64,000 nucleotides of DNA from Opisthocomus hoazin (GCF_030867145.1 NC_134428.1:19323537-19387536), one strand, 5' to 3'; counted from the first letter of the stretch, positions 44,862-58,590 are shown. Program-made: numbers and translations. The notes: generated by a model from the sequence alone, not told the origin.

Positions 44862-45131
44862 GTGGGGCCCGGCCCGCCGCCCTGCCCCTCCCCCCCCGGC
44901 CTTCCAGAGCCTTCCCACGCACCCAGCGTAACCACATCTGTTTTGCTTTCCTGGAAGCTTCTCTTCTGATGCCATCAAATGACTATAACTTTTGTGTAAG
45001 GGAATGTTGAGACTTGGTACTGTGCCTTAGCTGTAGATGTTGATGAAAAGACTAAATCTACAAAATTCTGGTTGATGTTTTCTTTTCTGTACCGATATGT
45101 TCATCACTAGCAGCATCTGTCTGTTTTGTAG

Positions 45132-45210
45132 CAAAACAGTGCTGCTGATGTGTCCGTGCTGGGTTTGGAGTCTGGAGAAATCGGATGCAAAAGTAGCAGA
45201 GGACCTTTAG
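45132..45210 (+). pseudogene. GET4: GET4 exon 3 remnant (unit II)
   Basis: Identical to 33005-33083, with the same 2-bp loss. Confidence 0.8.
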
Positions 45211-45433
45211 GTGAGGTGACTTTTGCACTCGCTTTGACGTTGCTCAGATGTGCTTTGAGTTGGAGACTGGTAACAACAGTCACTGTGCAACCTGAAATGC
45301 TTTTTGTATGCCCTCCCAGATGGCTAAGGGTTACCTTCGTCATAGCAATGGACTGGGGGACAACTCGATTAGAGAATAGTGGGTTCCTGATAACTTTGTG
45401 GGCATGCTTAGAACAATTTTTCCTGTCAGATTG

Positions 45434-45673
45434 TGCCAGGGGAGGTTTAGAGGAGATACTGGGATAGATATCTTCACTGAAAGGGTTGTCAAGCATTGGC
45501 ACAGGCTGCCCAGGGAAGCGGCTGAGTCGCCATCCCTGGAGGTATTTAAAAGACTTGTAGATGTGGTGCTCAGGGACATGGTTTAGTGGTAGACTTGGCG
45601 GTGTTATGTTCATGGTTGGACTTGATGATCTTCAAGGTCTTTTCCAACCTAAATGATCCCGTGATTCTACAAT
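45434..45673 (+). mobile_element. Old CR1 3'-end fragment (unit II)
   Basis: Duplicate of 33307-33546. Confidence 0.82.
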
Positions 45674-45804
45674 ACAAATGACATTATTACTTTGTAATGT
45701 TCTGGGGTCTTTAACGCTTGTGTTTTTGTTTAGGATTTTGGGGAGAAGGAGCTGCTTTCATTGACAATATTGTGCTCAGCTCTTTTTTTTTATTATTTTT
45801 TTAG

Positions 45805-46035
45805 AAACAAAAGCCCCAGGAACGTTGGAAATAACGTGTCACATCTCTGTACATCGCTGTGGCCCAAGAAGGGACAGACGCCTTAAGAAAGCTAGCCTAG
45901 AACACTGGAGAAAAGCACCGGAGCGTTTAGATTCTTGGGTCACAATGCTGGGTGGTTCTAGAAGCTGGTCTTCTGCTGCGCAGTGCCCTGTAGCAAGGAG
46001 CTCGGCTCAGCTACGCAGCAGTGTTTCCTTCGAGT
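45805..46035 (+). other. Unassigned exon-like block d2 (unit II)
   Basis: Open like the unit I copy. Differs at two residues (Asp to His in TCHISV, Pro to Arg in VHRCGP), both replacements; splice sites are unchanged. Confidence 0.4.
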
Positions 46036-46252
46036 GTAAGTATGAGGCTTCTGCTTGAGGCTAAACTTCTGTTTTAGTACGTTTCTTTCCTGCCGATTCC
46101 TCTGTTTAATCTGTTAGTGATTGCCTTGTGTTGCTGATTTGCCTTGATTGTAAGTTTTCCTGGGGGTTCTGAGAGAATCAAATGTCGAAGTGCGGAGTAG
46201 AGTTCCTGGGGTAATGATGGGAAGCTTGTCTGCCTGTAAACTTGCCTCTGTA

Positions 46253-46463
46253 GGATAAACCAGAGAGAAAGGGATGAAAGACAAAACCATTTTTTGATTT
46301 GTTCAGAGTTAAAGATTTGTAATGATTGAGAGATGAAGAAATCTTTTAAAAACACTTGTTTTTTTTTAAACTCCTGGTAGTTAAACTAGTGTAGCTAAAG
46401 TAGGGAGGTCTTGAAGTGTCTTCAAGTGGGGAAGTTGCTTCTGGGTTGGCGTGTATGAACGTG
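46253..46463 (+). repeat. Displaced pieces of B (unit II)
   Basis: Duplicate of 34126-34336. Confidence 0.75.
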
Positions 46464-47008
46464 TGTCCTCATCTTCCCTCTTTCCCCATCCATGTTTCCG
46501 TTCTGCCCTCAGACGTGTGCACGTACTCACTCTTTTGTTTTAGATGTCTGCCTGCTGGAAATTCACAGTCCAGTGAGTAAACTTGATTTACTGGTGTGGT
46601 CAGCATCAGGACGCGTTGCACAGTCAAGTGAATGTGCCAGGCAAACGTATATGTGATGCAGCACCGTAGATTGTATAGATGTAATTCTCTGTTGTCATCT
46701 GTGCATAGAGTACTGTATTTGAAGAATGGTAAACACGTAGCTTGTCTTTGCAAAGCCAAAGGAAAAGCTTTCTCTTGTTTGTGCATAGCCAGAAGTGTGT
46801 TTCAACTTAACATACCTTCACCTGACAGTTTCAAATTCGTGGCACTGCAGTGTTTCCTGAGGGGGTTTTTGTCTGTGGCTGGCTGGTTTGTTTTTGCAAG
46901 GAGGTACAAGTATGCTTTTCTGGAACCTACTTTTTTCGTTGAAGAGGAGAATACTTTACGTAGACAATACTCCAGGTGTTGTGTAGGAGAAGATCAACAA
47001 ATGACTAT

Positions 47009-47069
47009 ATCATAGAATCATAGAATCGTACGTTGGAAAAGACCTCTAAGATCATCAAGTCCAACCGTC
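47009..47069 (-). mobile_element. Very short CR1 3'-end insertion (unit II)
   Basis: Duplicate of 34882-34942, with the same 9-bp flanks. Confidence 0.8.
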
Positions 47070-47437
47070 AATGACTATTTGTTTCCAGTCAGTGTGCCTG
47101 TGCCCTGGAGTTGTTTCAATCTCAGTAGAATGTGTTCGAAACTTTCAAATACCTGGCTCTTCAAACAGAATCTTAAAATACGGTAGTACCGAAGTAGTTA
47201 CCAAGCAACAGAAACGGCATAAGCTTGTAATTAGCTGCTTTCAAGTCAGATGGGAGGTAAGAAAAGGTGCAGTTGTCATTCATATTTAGTTTGCTGCTCC
47301 CGTGGCAGAATGCTTTTCACTGTCTGTTACCCTGCTACATTGACGTCTGAATGTATGGATCTGTTTCTGTTCATGTAGTGGACTGCAAAATGCATTCAAT
47401 ACCAATCATAAAGTGGCTTTTCTTTGCAGTATTAAAA

Positions 47438-48117
47438 TCAGTGGGACTTTTAGTGGGACTTTTACTTGGAGTTCTTGTCAGATATCGTAGTTGATTGTGG
47501 CGCTTCCTTACTTTTGGGACCAATTTTTTTTTTTTCTCCCCCTTGAAGGTCTTGATGGTGAAGGCAACCCTAAATTTAACTATGGTTTCATTTTCTTTCC
47601 GAGTGCATTTTATTCCATGGTGACTAGCGATGGCGATACTGATAGCAATGCACTAGAGGCTTTCGTACAAGCTTGGCACACTGCTTACCTATTAGGAAAA
47701 ACAAGGTGTAGGGACAGCATACACCTTGTATGTTAGAAAGAAGAAGTCATATTGTTAATTGATTCCACTTTGGGGCAGTTGGTACACTTGACAGGTTGAA
47801 AAGCTGCCTTGAAAGGAAAGCAAGGTATGAGGTATTGGTGTGCAGAAGATTTGAATAAAGGGGTTTTAACATTTTATTTTTGTTCTAGTGAGAGTCAGTT
47901 TTTCCAGGAGTCTTCTAGAGGGATAGCATCTTCCCTGTGAGATGAGCGTTCGCTAGCTTGAATGACAGAGGCATCAAGAATCTGTGGAGTGCCCTTTATT
48001 CAGCAAAGGAAAATGATTTGAGACACTTCAGTCACCAAGATGCTTTGCAAAATACTGGGTTGCTAGATCTACAGTCCCTCAGATGAAGCCAGACATATCT
48101 GCTAATCTAAAAATGTA
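47438..48117 (+). repeat. Internally deleted B remnant with broken exon b3 (unit II)
   Basis: Duplicate of 35311-35990; the b3 remnant is at 47549-47575 with the same lost donor. Confidence 0.8.
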
Positions 48118-48249
48118 TGCGTTGGCTGTGCTCACGCATTTCTCTGCTCTGCAAAGCATTCTTGGCCACAGTTGCATGTCCCTCTGCTTGGTTCCTTTGA
48201 ACACGTGCCGCAGTAATGACATTTCGCGCTACCACTTTTTGTCTTCTAG

Positions 48250-51200
48250 GGAGGGCAGCTTCTGGCATGTACAGGTTACTCAGAACTGGATGGTATCAAC
48301 TTGCTACTCTGATGTCTTTTCTCAAGGTGTTTCTTCTAAAGAGGTGCGTATCCTTTGAGAAAAGTGTTTTGTGAGCAAATGATTTACCCAGTTATAAAAC
48401 AATACAAGAGGAGAAATGTGTTGTTTCATGTGAACTTTCCTCTTTCTTTCTCTAGATGCCTTCCAAAGACCTACAAGCTGTTCCTGTTTCTTCTGCCGCT
48501 CCTGTTTCTACTAGGTACGTGAATCGCTTAGTTATACTACAGACCGGTGTATGCTTACTGCAGCCGTTCCAAGAGAGCGTTTTTAGTTGAGCTCTCGGTT
48601 TATGAAGAAGACGCAGAAGCAAAAAAGAGCAAGTTTGTTTGTGACTAGGGCAGCAATTCAAGCTTTCAAAGTACTGACAAGTCAGTAGCCTTCCCCTTGC
48701 CGTGAAAGGAATACCCTCAATTTAATTTCGTAGAGCTCTTTAGAAAGTGAGAGTGGGTGCGTAAATGCACTGAAGTCCTTTTTTCTTCACCTCCCTTGAT
48801 AAGAATATCAGTGAGGTCACAAAGAGCAGGTTGTGTACCGATTGCTTTGATTGTTGTTAATCTCCGTAAAAGTGGGGTTAGGTTCTTTGAGCAACTCATC
48901 CGAAGTCTTTCCCTTGCTCTGGACCATCCTTGAGTTGCTTAAAATACTGCTGTTTAGACTGGTTAGTTGACAGTATTCCAGGCCAGCTGTCTTCTTTGAA
49001 ATAAACAAACTCAGTTTCGAACACTTGCTGAAAGTGGTGGGCTGTTTCTGAAAAGCAGGTTCATGTCTTCGCATGTCCTAAAAACTTTAGAAACTACTCT
49101 GGGGAGAAGATGAAGCTTTGCAGAAACTTACAGTCAGGATTGAAAATCCTCTGTACTAGGGAGAATAAGAAAGGAAGAACTTCCCTACCCTGTGTAGAAA
49201 GTGCTGCTACTTCTTGCTAAGACAGTGCAAAAACAAGCGTCGTGTTTGTGAACTGCGAGATTGCCTAATATCTAACAAAAGTTGGAAGAAACTTGGGCTT
49301 CCGTGGAAACAATGTGGTATGTAGTACGTAGGGTACAGGGCAAGATATTTTCCATGGAGATAAAAAGCAGTTTTTTACATCTGCCTTCAGTGAGCATGGC
49401 CTGTCTTAATTGGTAAATGAGATCTAGGTCCCAGGGACGCAGTAGTATGAGATTGAGGATATACCATGAGACATAAGCGCAAGCTGCCTGCCATACAACG
49501 GTGTGAGCGGTACTGATGGATGTTCCCCAACGTGCTTGAGTGCTTGACTTCACAGTTTGACAGCTGGCTCATACTGATTTTTGTTTAGACTGGAGTAGTG
49601 TGCGCTGTGTGACGTCTAGCTTGCAAACTTAAGGTAGCTTGTGTCACGAAGTAGGAAGACGACCTGTAGATCTAAGCAGTCTTCAGGGGGAATTCTCTTG
49701 AACACCCTTTTTGCCTTTTGTTTGTGATCTAGGTATATGGTTCTGGGGGTTTGATGGCTGCTTCTCACTATTACCTTTGTTGAACTGGATCAAAATTGAT
49801 AGAATACAGAGAACAGAGGACTCTCTCCGTGTTCGTGAACCGCAGGCTGATTCTTTGCACTCTGTGCAACCTCCAGAGGTAAGGGAGAACAGTCTAGGGA
49901 AGAACTCTGGTATCTTGGAAGACTTCTTAACTGCCATGCCTTCAATATTTGGCAAGAACTACTTGACACACAAGGCTAATGTGAATAAATGTCTTGATCT
50001 TTACATATATTAAAAAAATATTCTGTATACCTTAGGATTCCATCGACATCTTTGCTTCTGGTCGTGAAAGTGAGCTGGAAAAGCAAATGGCCTTTCTGTC
50101 TGAGAGATACCATCACCTTGATGAAAAATATAGCAAAGTGATGCTTCTACTCCAGAACCTTCAAGATCAGGTTGCCCAGAAAAGTGACAAAAGCGAAACA
50201 TTGACGCTAATACGAAATATGATGGGTCAACATCCTCAAGATGTGAGACTGGAGCAAAAGGTAAGATAGTCAGTTGTTGGTGCTTTTGGGTGGTGATCGA
50301 CGTATCCTGTTTTAGTAATGCAGATTGCTAGCCATTTGATTCAGGCTTGCGTCCAATTTTGTGAGCAAAAGTGATTTGCAGCCTTTTCTGCGGGATCTAG
50401 AGTTGCAGATCCTCCAGAAGATCGCTCTCCATATGTCTGTGACAAGCCAAAAGCTAACATCTGCAGTAGTAACAAAGGCTGTGACTAATGCAGGGGTTCG
50501 TGGAATCACAGAAGCGGTGAGTGAGTTGAAGTTCTCGCAAGTTCAACTAAAACCGTCAGGAGTCCTTTTCTAGGCATTTTTTGGAGCATCGCAGTCAATA
50601 TAAACGTCAGTGACTTGAAGAGATGTTTAGAACATGAATTGAAATGGGGAGAACTACAGAAAATGCTTGATGAAGCGTACGCTTACAGCATTGCTTGTTG
50701 CCTGTTGCGAATGTTGTTTTTTTTTTTCCAAAGTATGCTATCTTGAAAATTGCAGAATTCCCAAAAAAACAGCTATACCAAAGCAATGCAGCTCAGGGTC
50801 TGGGGAAGGTGGGGGAAAGAATGCAACTTTTGAAGAAAGCACCAGTCAATATGCAGTATGAATTTGTATTTTAAGCCAAAAAACCATGCACTAAAAATGG
50901 CCTCTGTCTTGAGAGAGGCTTTCAAAGACTTGCGATGGAGCGCAGCATCTCAAAAAGATGCTTATTCTACATGTATACAGATGTGTATAGATCAATTACT
51001 TTATCAGTTGATATTATTAAATTCTTCCCTTTCTCCCCTTCTGTGTGTATATCTGTAGCAAGTCCAGACTATTGTAAACAATGCCCTGAAACTTTTCTCT
51101 CAAGACAAGACTGGTATGGTGGATTTCGCCTTGGAATCTGGAGGTAAATAGTGGAGGAAACTCCACTTTCACGATTTGTGTTATTTATAGTATCTACTAA

Positions 51201-53763
51201 AAATATCAAAAGATCTGCTTGCGTGGGGTGTACGCACCACTGAACTCGCTAGGGAAAATGTGTATGTTTTAGCCCTCTGAGGTGAAAAACCTTGAACATG
51301 CTGAAAAGAACACTGTACTTGATAGAAGCATTGTATCCCCAGCCAATGACTAGACTTGAACAGTATCTTTACTAGTTGGTTTTGAGGAAAAGAACTGGTA
51401 TGTTCACGAAGCTTTGTACAAATCTCTGGCTGAAAAGTCTTCAGGAAGAAATGAGTAATTATTTCGGCTAACCTGATACCTCTTTTTTAAGGTGGCAGCA
51501 TTCTGAGTGCTCGCTGTTCTGAAACCTATGAAAGCAAAACAGCAGTGATCAGCCTCTTTGGAATTCCTCTGTGGTACCTCTCTCAGCCTCCAAGGGCGGT
51601 GATTCAGGTAATTAAAGGCCGAGTGAAGAAATTCAGCAATGTTATTTTGTGCTGAGGGGTTTGGATTGTTTCTTGGATGCTGGATGTTTCTGTCTGCAAC
51701 ACACTGTGGGGCACGGGTCCTTTGAACCATGTTCCCAAGAGTGCCATTCTTCTGGTAGTTCCTGGGCACTGCTCAAGTCGTCTTCTAGCAAAACAAAGAC
51801 CCTGCTAGGAGGCTTGGGTGGTACACTGGACTTCTGCAGAGTGTGAGCACTGGGAAGGTTCCTGTTGTGAAGTAGTCTCCAGGCGGATCTTCAAAACGCT
51901 GCTGGCTGTTTGGGTGGATGTGCTGTCTCCCTGAAGGATGCTACCAAATAGATTATATTCTGCCACTTACTCTCTAAGACTGTCCCTAATAATTCAGAAT
52001 TCGCCACAACTCTTTCTGGCAAAATGCTTGTGGCTGCAGGTTTTGTTGTTGCTGTTGTGTTCCATCCTGTTCTCTCCCCTTTCCTCCTGTCTAGCCGGAC
52101 GTGTATCCAGGAAACTGCTGGGCTTTCAAAGGATCACAGGGGTATCTCGTAGTTCGACTTTCAAGGAAGATCTATCCGACTGCCTTTACGTTGGAACACA
52201 TCCCAAAAGCACTTTCAGCAACAGGAGAGATCTCCAGTGCTCTGAGGAGCTTTGCAGTATATGTAAGTCTGTCTGTGAACTTCAGAGGATATTTGTATGC
52301 ATAAAGAATATTTGTGGCGCAGATCTTGGAAAATAAGGACTGAAGGGAGGACAGCTAAGGAGAGAAACTGCTTGCTTTTAAAATTGCTGTTTTTGTAATC
52401 AGCTTTGAGATTAGGAATAAGAAGTGTTGCAGCTAATTTTGAGGGAGCTGTTTCTTTTTTTCCTGCTTTATACAGTAGTAAATATTTTTGGAGGGAGGTG
52501 ACTGTTTTTGATTTGGTATCGTTCTTTCAGGCACTGGAACTGTTCCATCCTTCCACCACTCCTACTGCTTACCCTCTCCCTCCCCAGTGTTGGCTTTGCA
52601 TCTTGTCTGTGATGTGCCTTCAGTGTGTTTTAAATTGATTTTAACTAGCACCACAGCTGCTTAGGCAGGACTGCAGAACAGAAGACCACAGGCTACATCA
52701 GAGTGTAGCTGTGATCCCTGAGAACATTTGTCTAGCTCCATTAAATGCTGAAGCCGCCGTCTGCAAGCATCTGAATCTTGGCTTCCGTCTTGTTTGTGAT
52801 GTTGCTGTTTTCTCATTCTTGTTTGTCCTGAGCAGTTTACATTGTCCACTGCGATCTTGGTTGTGCCATGGAAATGATGGGGTTTGACCATGAAAACAGC
52901 AACATACAAACATAGCACAGCTCTTTGCAGTTCAGGAAAGTCAAATGCAGAGCTGTGGCTGAAGAAGCATGAAGTTCCACGGGAAGTATTCTGATCTCGG
53001 TTTCAGAGACTTGCGTTGACAGGCAGTTAGGTAGGCATGCTTCTGGCTTTGGTTTGACTTGAAATGTGATGGAAGCAAACGTCTTTCTCCTGTTGTTGTA
53101 GGGTCTAGATAATGAATATCAAGAAGGCGGCAAGCTTCTAGGACAGTATGTCTACGACCAAGACGGAGAACCACTGCAGACCTTTCCAGTGATGGTAAGT
53201 CTGGATGAGAAGATTTCAAGTGTCAGAAGAAGCACACGCATATTTTCTAGGGTAGTGCACAATGAGCAGTGAAGGAAAAAGGCTTCATTCTCTGTTGGGC
53301 ACTGTAGAAACTGAGGTGGAAAGTAGCTACTGATCTGCCTCAAAACCTAAGGTTCGGATAGTTTAGAGGGGAGGAAAGTTTTGTGCCAGGTGGACACAAG
53401 TGGTGTGAAGATACCGAACGTATGAGGAGTCTGCTTCATGCTGCTTCTGACTCCCTTCACAAAAAAAACCCCAACAAACCGGTTGTAAGGCAAAGAAGGT
53501 TCTGTTCCAAGTGGCAGAAGGTTCCCAAGGCATCACTCAGTTGTTAATCAAAGTTGGTAGTTGCAGGAATGAAGGAAAGCGCCTTCAGTTGCACCTGTTT
53601 ATACTCCAAACCGAACTCTGGTTTGTGTGTTTGTTTTTTCCTTCTGCAGGAGAAAAGTGAAAACGCATTCCAAATAGTGGAACTGAGAGTGTTTTCTAAC
53701 TGGGGACATCCGGAATATACCTGCCTTTATCGGTTCAGAGTGCATGGGAAACTTGCCGAATAA
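48250..53763 (+). CDS. SUN1-like: SUN1-like copy G4, headless (no N-terminal exons)
   Basis: Exons a1 48250-48343, a2 48456-48514, c1 49733-49878, c2 50036-50260, c3 about 50324-50516, c4 51059-51143, c5 51492-51607, c6 52095-52262, c7 53102-53194, c8 53650-53763. All exon frames and splice dinucleotides match G3, and no new stop was seen in any exon. GET4 exon 1 lies at 44707-44861 and block d2 at 45805-46035 upstream. Its coding exons look the same as those of G3, which points to very recent copying or active homogenisation. The c2-c3 problem is shared. Confidence 0.62.
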
Positions 53764-53860
53764 TCTCCAGCACTTCAGCTTGGACTGGTTTTACGGTTGT
53801 GCATTTTGTTCTCGATTTTTGTATATGCCGGAAAGCCTAGAAGACTGGAATCTTGCCTTT

Positions 53861-54765
53861 TTCTTCGTGGAGGCAGTCGTGATGCGTGGGGCTGACTGCC
53901 TAGGTCTGGGCAAGCCCGTGCGTGGGCCTTCGTCCGCCTCGTCATTTGCCTGCCCCTCCGGTTCCATTGCCTCATACCTATTGCGTCAGGGCACCTGGTG
54001 TGGAGAGGGAGGCCAGGAGGGGATTCGCCTGCCGCCCCGAGCAGGGACCCGTTTCCATTCCCCGCTGTCTCTCAGGTGCTCTCCTTCAGCCTGGTGGCGA
54101 GAGGGCAGGGGATCTTCTGCTTCTTGCGGAACATCCATCCTGTGCGCTTGTTTCGGGGGTGGCAGGGCATGGCTCCACCAGTCTATTTCCCCCTCGCACT
54201 CCCTGATGCTCCTGAACCTTTCTGCCTCCTCTTTAAGCTCTGCCACCAGGACGAGCAGATCATCCACCTGGTCACAGCGCACGCAGGCGTTCTGCCTGCT
54301 GCCCTCCCATACCAGTGACAGGCTCGGGCACTCCCTGCAGCCAGAGACCTGCACAGCTGCCTGTTTATGCGGGAGCTCTATCTGGGTCGCCGTATTCCGC
54401 CTGGTGACGGCTTTCAGGCGAGTGGAGACCCTAGCTACCAGCTGAGCAAGTGATGACCACCGGCTGAATTTACCCCGGTAGCTGGCCGAGCGTCGGGGCC
54501 CTGCCTGCGCCAGCTGCCGTGCCAACTGCCGTGCCAACTGCCGTGGCAGGCCCTGTTTGCCTGTCCTGGTGGCCGCACTGCGGGTCGCTCGTGCTCCCTC
54601 GGGGCTGCTTTTGTGAGGGGGGAGGGTGCCGCCGTCACTCTTGACCCCGCTCTTCTTTGGGGGAGGGTGGTTTGGGGGGGCACGCTCTCTCTCGCCAGGC
54701 GGCTGTCTCGGCTGTTGTGCCGCTGAGAAAAGGTTTCCCCGGTGCGATCACTCGCTCCGGAGCCC
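53861..54765 (-). mobile_element. CR1 LINE 5' end with ORF1 fragment, inverted (unit III)
   Basis: Duplicate of 29599-30503; the ORF1-like frame is 53986-54537. Confidence 0.74.
54512..54549. repeat. 12-bp minisatellite, unit III
   Basis: Three regular 12-bp units, as in unit II. Confidence 0.7.
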
Positions 54766-56534
54766 TTCACTGTGCGGTCTGTTCTTCTCTGCTGCCTCCA
54801 AACTGACAAGATGCTGTTGAGAGGATGCAGAGAAGGCAGAGCTACTGAATGCCTTCTTTGCTTCAGTCTTCAGTGCCAAGGCAGGCCCTCAGGAATCCCA
54901 GGCCCCGGAGGTAAGAGAGGAAGCCTACAGAGAGGATGACTTTCCCTTGGTCGAGGAGGACTGTGTGAGGGATCGCTTAAGCGATCTGGACGTCCACAAA
55001 TCCATGGGCCCCGATGGAATGCACCCACGAGTGCTGAGGGAGCTGGCGGATGTCATTGCTGAGCCACTCTCCATCTTCTTTGAGAGGTCCTGGAGGACAG
55101 GAGAGGTGCCGGAGGACTGGAGAAAGGCCAGTGTCACTCCAGTCTTCAACAAGGGCAAGAAGGAGGACCCAGGGAACTACAGGCCGGTCAGCCTCACCTC
55201 CATCCCGGGAAAGGTGATGGAGCAGCTTATCCTGGAGGTCATCAACAAGCAAGTGGAAGAAAAGAAGGTTATCAGGAGTAGTCAGCGTGGATTCACCAAG
55301 GGGAAATCATGCTTGACCAATCTGATAGCTTTCTACGATGACATGACTGGCCGGGTAGATGAAGGGAGAGCCATAGATGTTATCTACCTAGACTTCAGCA
55401 AGGCTTTCGACACAGTCTCCCATAATATCGTCCTAGGGAAGCTCAGGAAGTATGGGCTGGATGAGTGGTCGGTGAGGTGGATTGAGAACTGGCTGAATGG
55501 CAGAACTCAGAGGGTTGTCATCAGCGGCGCTGAGTCTAGTTGGAGGCCGGTAACTAGTGGTGTCCCCCAGGGGTCAGTACTGGGCCCAGCCTTGTTCAAC
55601 TTCTTCATCAATGACCTGGATGAAGAGTTAGAGTGTACCCTCAGCAAGTTTGCTGATGACACCAAACTGGGAGGAGTGGTAGATACACCAGCAGGCTGTG
55701 CTGCCATTCAGCGTGACCTGGACAGGCTGGAAAGTTGGGCAGAGAGGAACCTGATGAGGTTCAACAAAGGCAAATGCAGGGTCCTGCACATGGGGAGGAA
55801 CAACCCCAGGCATCAGTACAGGCTTGGGGCGGACCTGCTGGAGAGCAGCTGTGCGGAGAGGGACCTGGGTGTCCTGGTGGACGACAGGTTAACCATGAGC
55901 CAGCAGTGTGCCCTGGCTGCCAAGAAGGCCAATGGCATTCTGGGATGCATCAAAAGGAGTGTGGCCAGCAGGTCGAGGGAGGTTCTCCTTCCCCTCTACA
56001 CTGCCCTAGTGAGGCCTCTATCTAGAGTACTCTGTCCAGTTCTGGGCTCCCCAGTTCAAGAAAGATGAGGAGCTACTGGAGAGAGTCCAGCGGAGGGCTA
56101 CAAGGATGGTGAGGGGACTGGAACATCTCTGCTATGAGGAGAGGCTGAGGGAGCTGGGCTTGTTCAGCCTGAAGAAGAGAAGGCTGCGAGGGGACCTAAT
56201 AAATGCTTACAAATATCTGAAGGGTGGGTGTCAGGAGGATGGGGCCAAGCTCTTTTCAGTGGTGCCCAGTGACAGGACAAGGGGCAATGAGCACAAACTG
56301 AAGCACAGGAAGTTCCGTCTGAATATGAGGAAGATTTTCTTCCCTCTGAGGGTGACGGAGCACTGGAACAGGCTGCCCAGGGAGGTTGTGGAGTCTCCTT
56401 CTCTGGAGATATTCAAGACCCGCCTGGACAAGGTCCTCTACAACCTACTGTAGGTGACCCTGCTCCGGCAGGAGGGTTGGGCTAGATGACCCACAGAGGT
56501 CCCTTCCAACCCCTACCATTCTGTGATTCTGTGA
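54766..56534 (+). mobile_element. CR1 LINE, 5'-truncated, RT and 3' end (unit III)
   Basis: Duplicate of 30504-32280 with the shared frameshift and two terminal octamers. Two replacements distinguish it (Glu for Gly in VEEKKV, Glu for Lys in SREVLL). Confidence 0.92.
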
Positions 56535-56653
56535 GATGTTTAAAGAAAAGAGTTTTAATTTTTGAAAGCGCGCGTAATGCTTGAAAGAAGAAATCAAAGT
56601 TTCTTTCCTGTATTTTTGATCACCTGCTGCAATCGCTACGCCAGTAAAACCCA

Positions 56654-56833
56654 AGGAGTGCCCCTTGCCCGAGGGGCAGACGCAGGGGCTTTGTTGCCAA
56701 ATGCCTTCTCCCCCTTCCTCTCTCCCCCCGGCTGGGTCTCAGCGGTCTGCAATACCCTCTCCCCAGTTCGTGCCTGAGATGTTGGGGCTTGGGTTCATTC
56801 CGCTCTCTGAGCCCCCTTCCCTCAGCTGCGTCG
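56654..56833 (+). promoter_or_regulatory. GET4: GET4 5' flank / CpG-rich promoter region (unit III)
   Basis: Duplicate of 32400-32579, upstream of G5. Confidence 0.48.
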
Positions 56834-56988
56834 ATGGCGGCCGCGATGATGGCGGCGGAGCAGGAAGCCGTCAAAGGCGGCGGCAGGAACCGCGGCGGCG
56901 TGCAGCGCGTGGAGGGCAAGCTGCGCGCCAGCGTCGAGAAGGGCGACTGCTACGAGGCGCACCAGATGTACCGGACGCTCTTCCTCAG
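56834..56988 (+). pseudogene. GET4: GET4 exon 1, complete, detached (unit III)
   Basis: Same open coding sequence as the other two copies, donor GTGGGG retained. Confidence 0.88.
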
Positions 56989-57258
56989 GTGGGGCCCGGC
57001 CCGCCGCCCTGCCCCTCCCCCCCCGGCCTTCCAGAGCCTTCCCACGCACCCAGCGTAACCACATCTGTTTTGCTTTCCTGGAAGCTTCTCTTCTGATGCC
57101 ATCAAATGACTATAACTTTTGTGTAAGGGAATGTTGAGACTTGGTACTGTGCCTTAGCTGTAGATGTTGATGAAAAGACTAAATCTACAAAATTCTGGTT
57201 GATGTTTTCTTTTCTGTACCGATATGTTCATCACTAGCAGCATCTGTCTGTTTTGTAG

Positions 57259-57337
57259 CAAAACAGTGCTGCTGATATGTCCGTGCTGGGTTTGGAGTCT
57301 GGAGAAATCGGATGCAAAAGTAGCAGAGGACCTTTAG
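57259..57337 (+). pseudogene. GET4: GET4 exon 3 remnant (unit III)
   Basis: As at 33005-33083, with Ile for Val in AADISV; same 2-bp loss. Confidence 0.8.
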
Positions 57338-57560
57338 GTGAGGTGACTTTTGCACTCGCTTTGACGTTGCTCAGATGTGCTTTGAGTTGGAGACTGGTAA
57401 CAACAGTCACTGTGCAACCTGAAATGCTTTTTGTATGCCCTCCCAGATGGCTAAGGGTTACCTTCGTCATAGCAATGGACTGGGGGACAACTCGATTAGA
57501 GAATAGTGGGTTCCTGATAACTTTGTGGGCATGCTTAGAACAATTTTTCCTGTCAGATTG

Positions 57561-57800
57561 TGCCAGGGGAGGTTTAGAGGAGATACTGGGATAGATATCT
57601 TCACTGAAAGGGTTGTCAAGCATTGGCACAGGCTGCCCAGGGAAGCGGCTGAGTCGCCATCCCTGGAGGTATTTAAAAGACTTGTAGATGTGGTGCTCAG
57701 GGACATGGTTTAGTGGTAGACTTGGCGGTGTTATGTTCATGGTTGGACTTGATGATCTTCAAGGTCTTTTCCAACCTAAATGATCCCGTGATTCTACAAT
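57561..57800 (+). mobile_element. Old CR1 3'-end fragment (unit III)
   Basis: Duplicate of 33307-33546. Confidence 0.82.
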
Positions 57801-57931
57801 ACAAATGACATTATTACTTTGTAATGTTCTGGGGTCTTTAACGCTTGTGTTTTTGTTTAGGATTTTGGGGAGAAGGAGCTGCTTTCATTGACAATATTGT
57901 GCTCAGCTCTTTTTTTTTATTATTTTTTTAG

Positions 57932-58162
57932 AAACAAAAGCCCCAGGAACGTTGGAAATAACGTGTCACATCTCTGTACATCGCTGTGGCCCAAGAAGGG
58001 ACAGACGCCTTAAGAAAGCTAGCCTAGAACACTGGAAAAAAGCACCGGAGCGTTTAGATTCTTGGGTCACAATGCTGGGTGGTTCTAGAAGCTGGTCTTC
58101 TGCTGCGCAGTGCCCTGTAGCAAGGAGCTCGGCTCAGCTACGCAGCAGTGTTTCCTTCGAGT
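57932..58162 (+). other. Unassigned exon-like block d2 (unit III)
   Basis: Shares the two replacements of unit II and adds Lys for Arg in EHWKKAP. Still open, splice sites unchanged. Confidence 0.4.
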
Positions 58163-58379
58163 GTAAGTATGAGGCTTCTGCTTGAGGCTAAACTTCTGTT
58201 TTAGTACGTTTCTTTCCTGCCGATTCCTCTGTTTAATCTGTTAGTGATTGCCTTGTGTTGCTGATTTGCCTTGATTGTAAGTTTTCCTGGGGGTTCTGAG
58301 AGAATCAAATGTCGAAGTGCGGAGTAGAGTTCCTGGGGTAATGATGGGAAGCTTGTCTGCCTGTAAACTTGCCTCTGTA

Positions 58380-58590
58380 GGATAAACCAGAGAGAAAGGG
58401 ATGAAAGACAAAACCATTTTTTGATTTGTTCAGAGTTAAAGATTTGTAATGATTGAGAGATGAAGAAATCTTTTAAAAACACTTGTTTTTTTTTAAACTC
58501 CTGGTAGTTAAACTAGTGTAGCTAAAGTAGGGAGGTCTTGAAGTGTCTTCAAGTGGGGAAGTTGCTTCTGGGTTGGCGTGTATGAACGTG
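58380..58590 (+). repeat. Displaced pieces of B (unit III)
   Basis: Duplicate of 34126-34336. Confidence 0.75.

Larger units (their letters stand above)
35991..48117 (+). repeat. Tandem unit type 2, copy II (12,127 bp)
   Basis: Near-identical to copy I; 8 bp shorter because its CR1 ends in two ATTCTGTG octamers where copy I has three. Contains G3. Confidence 0.92.
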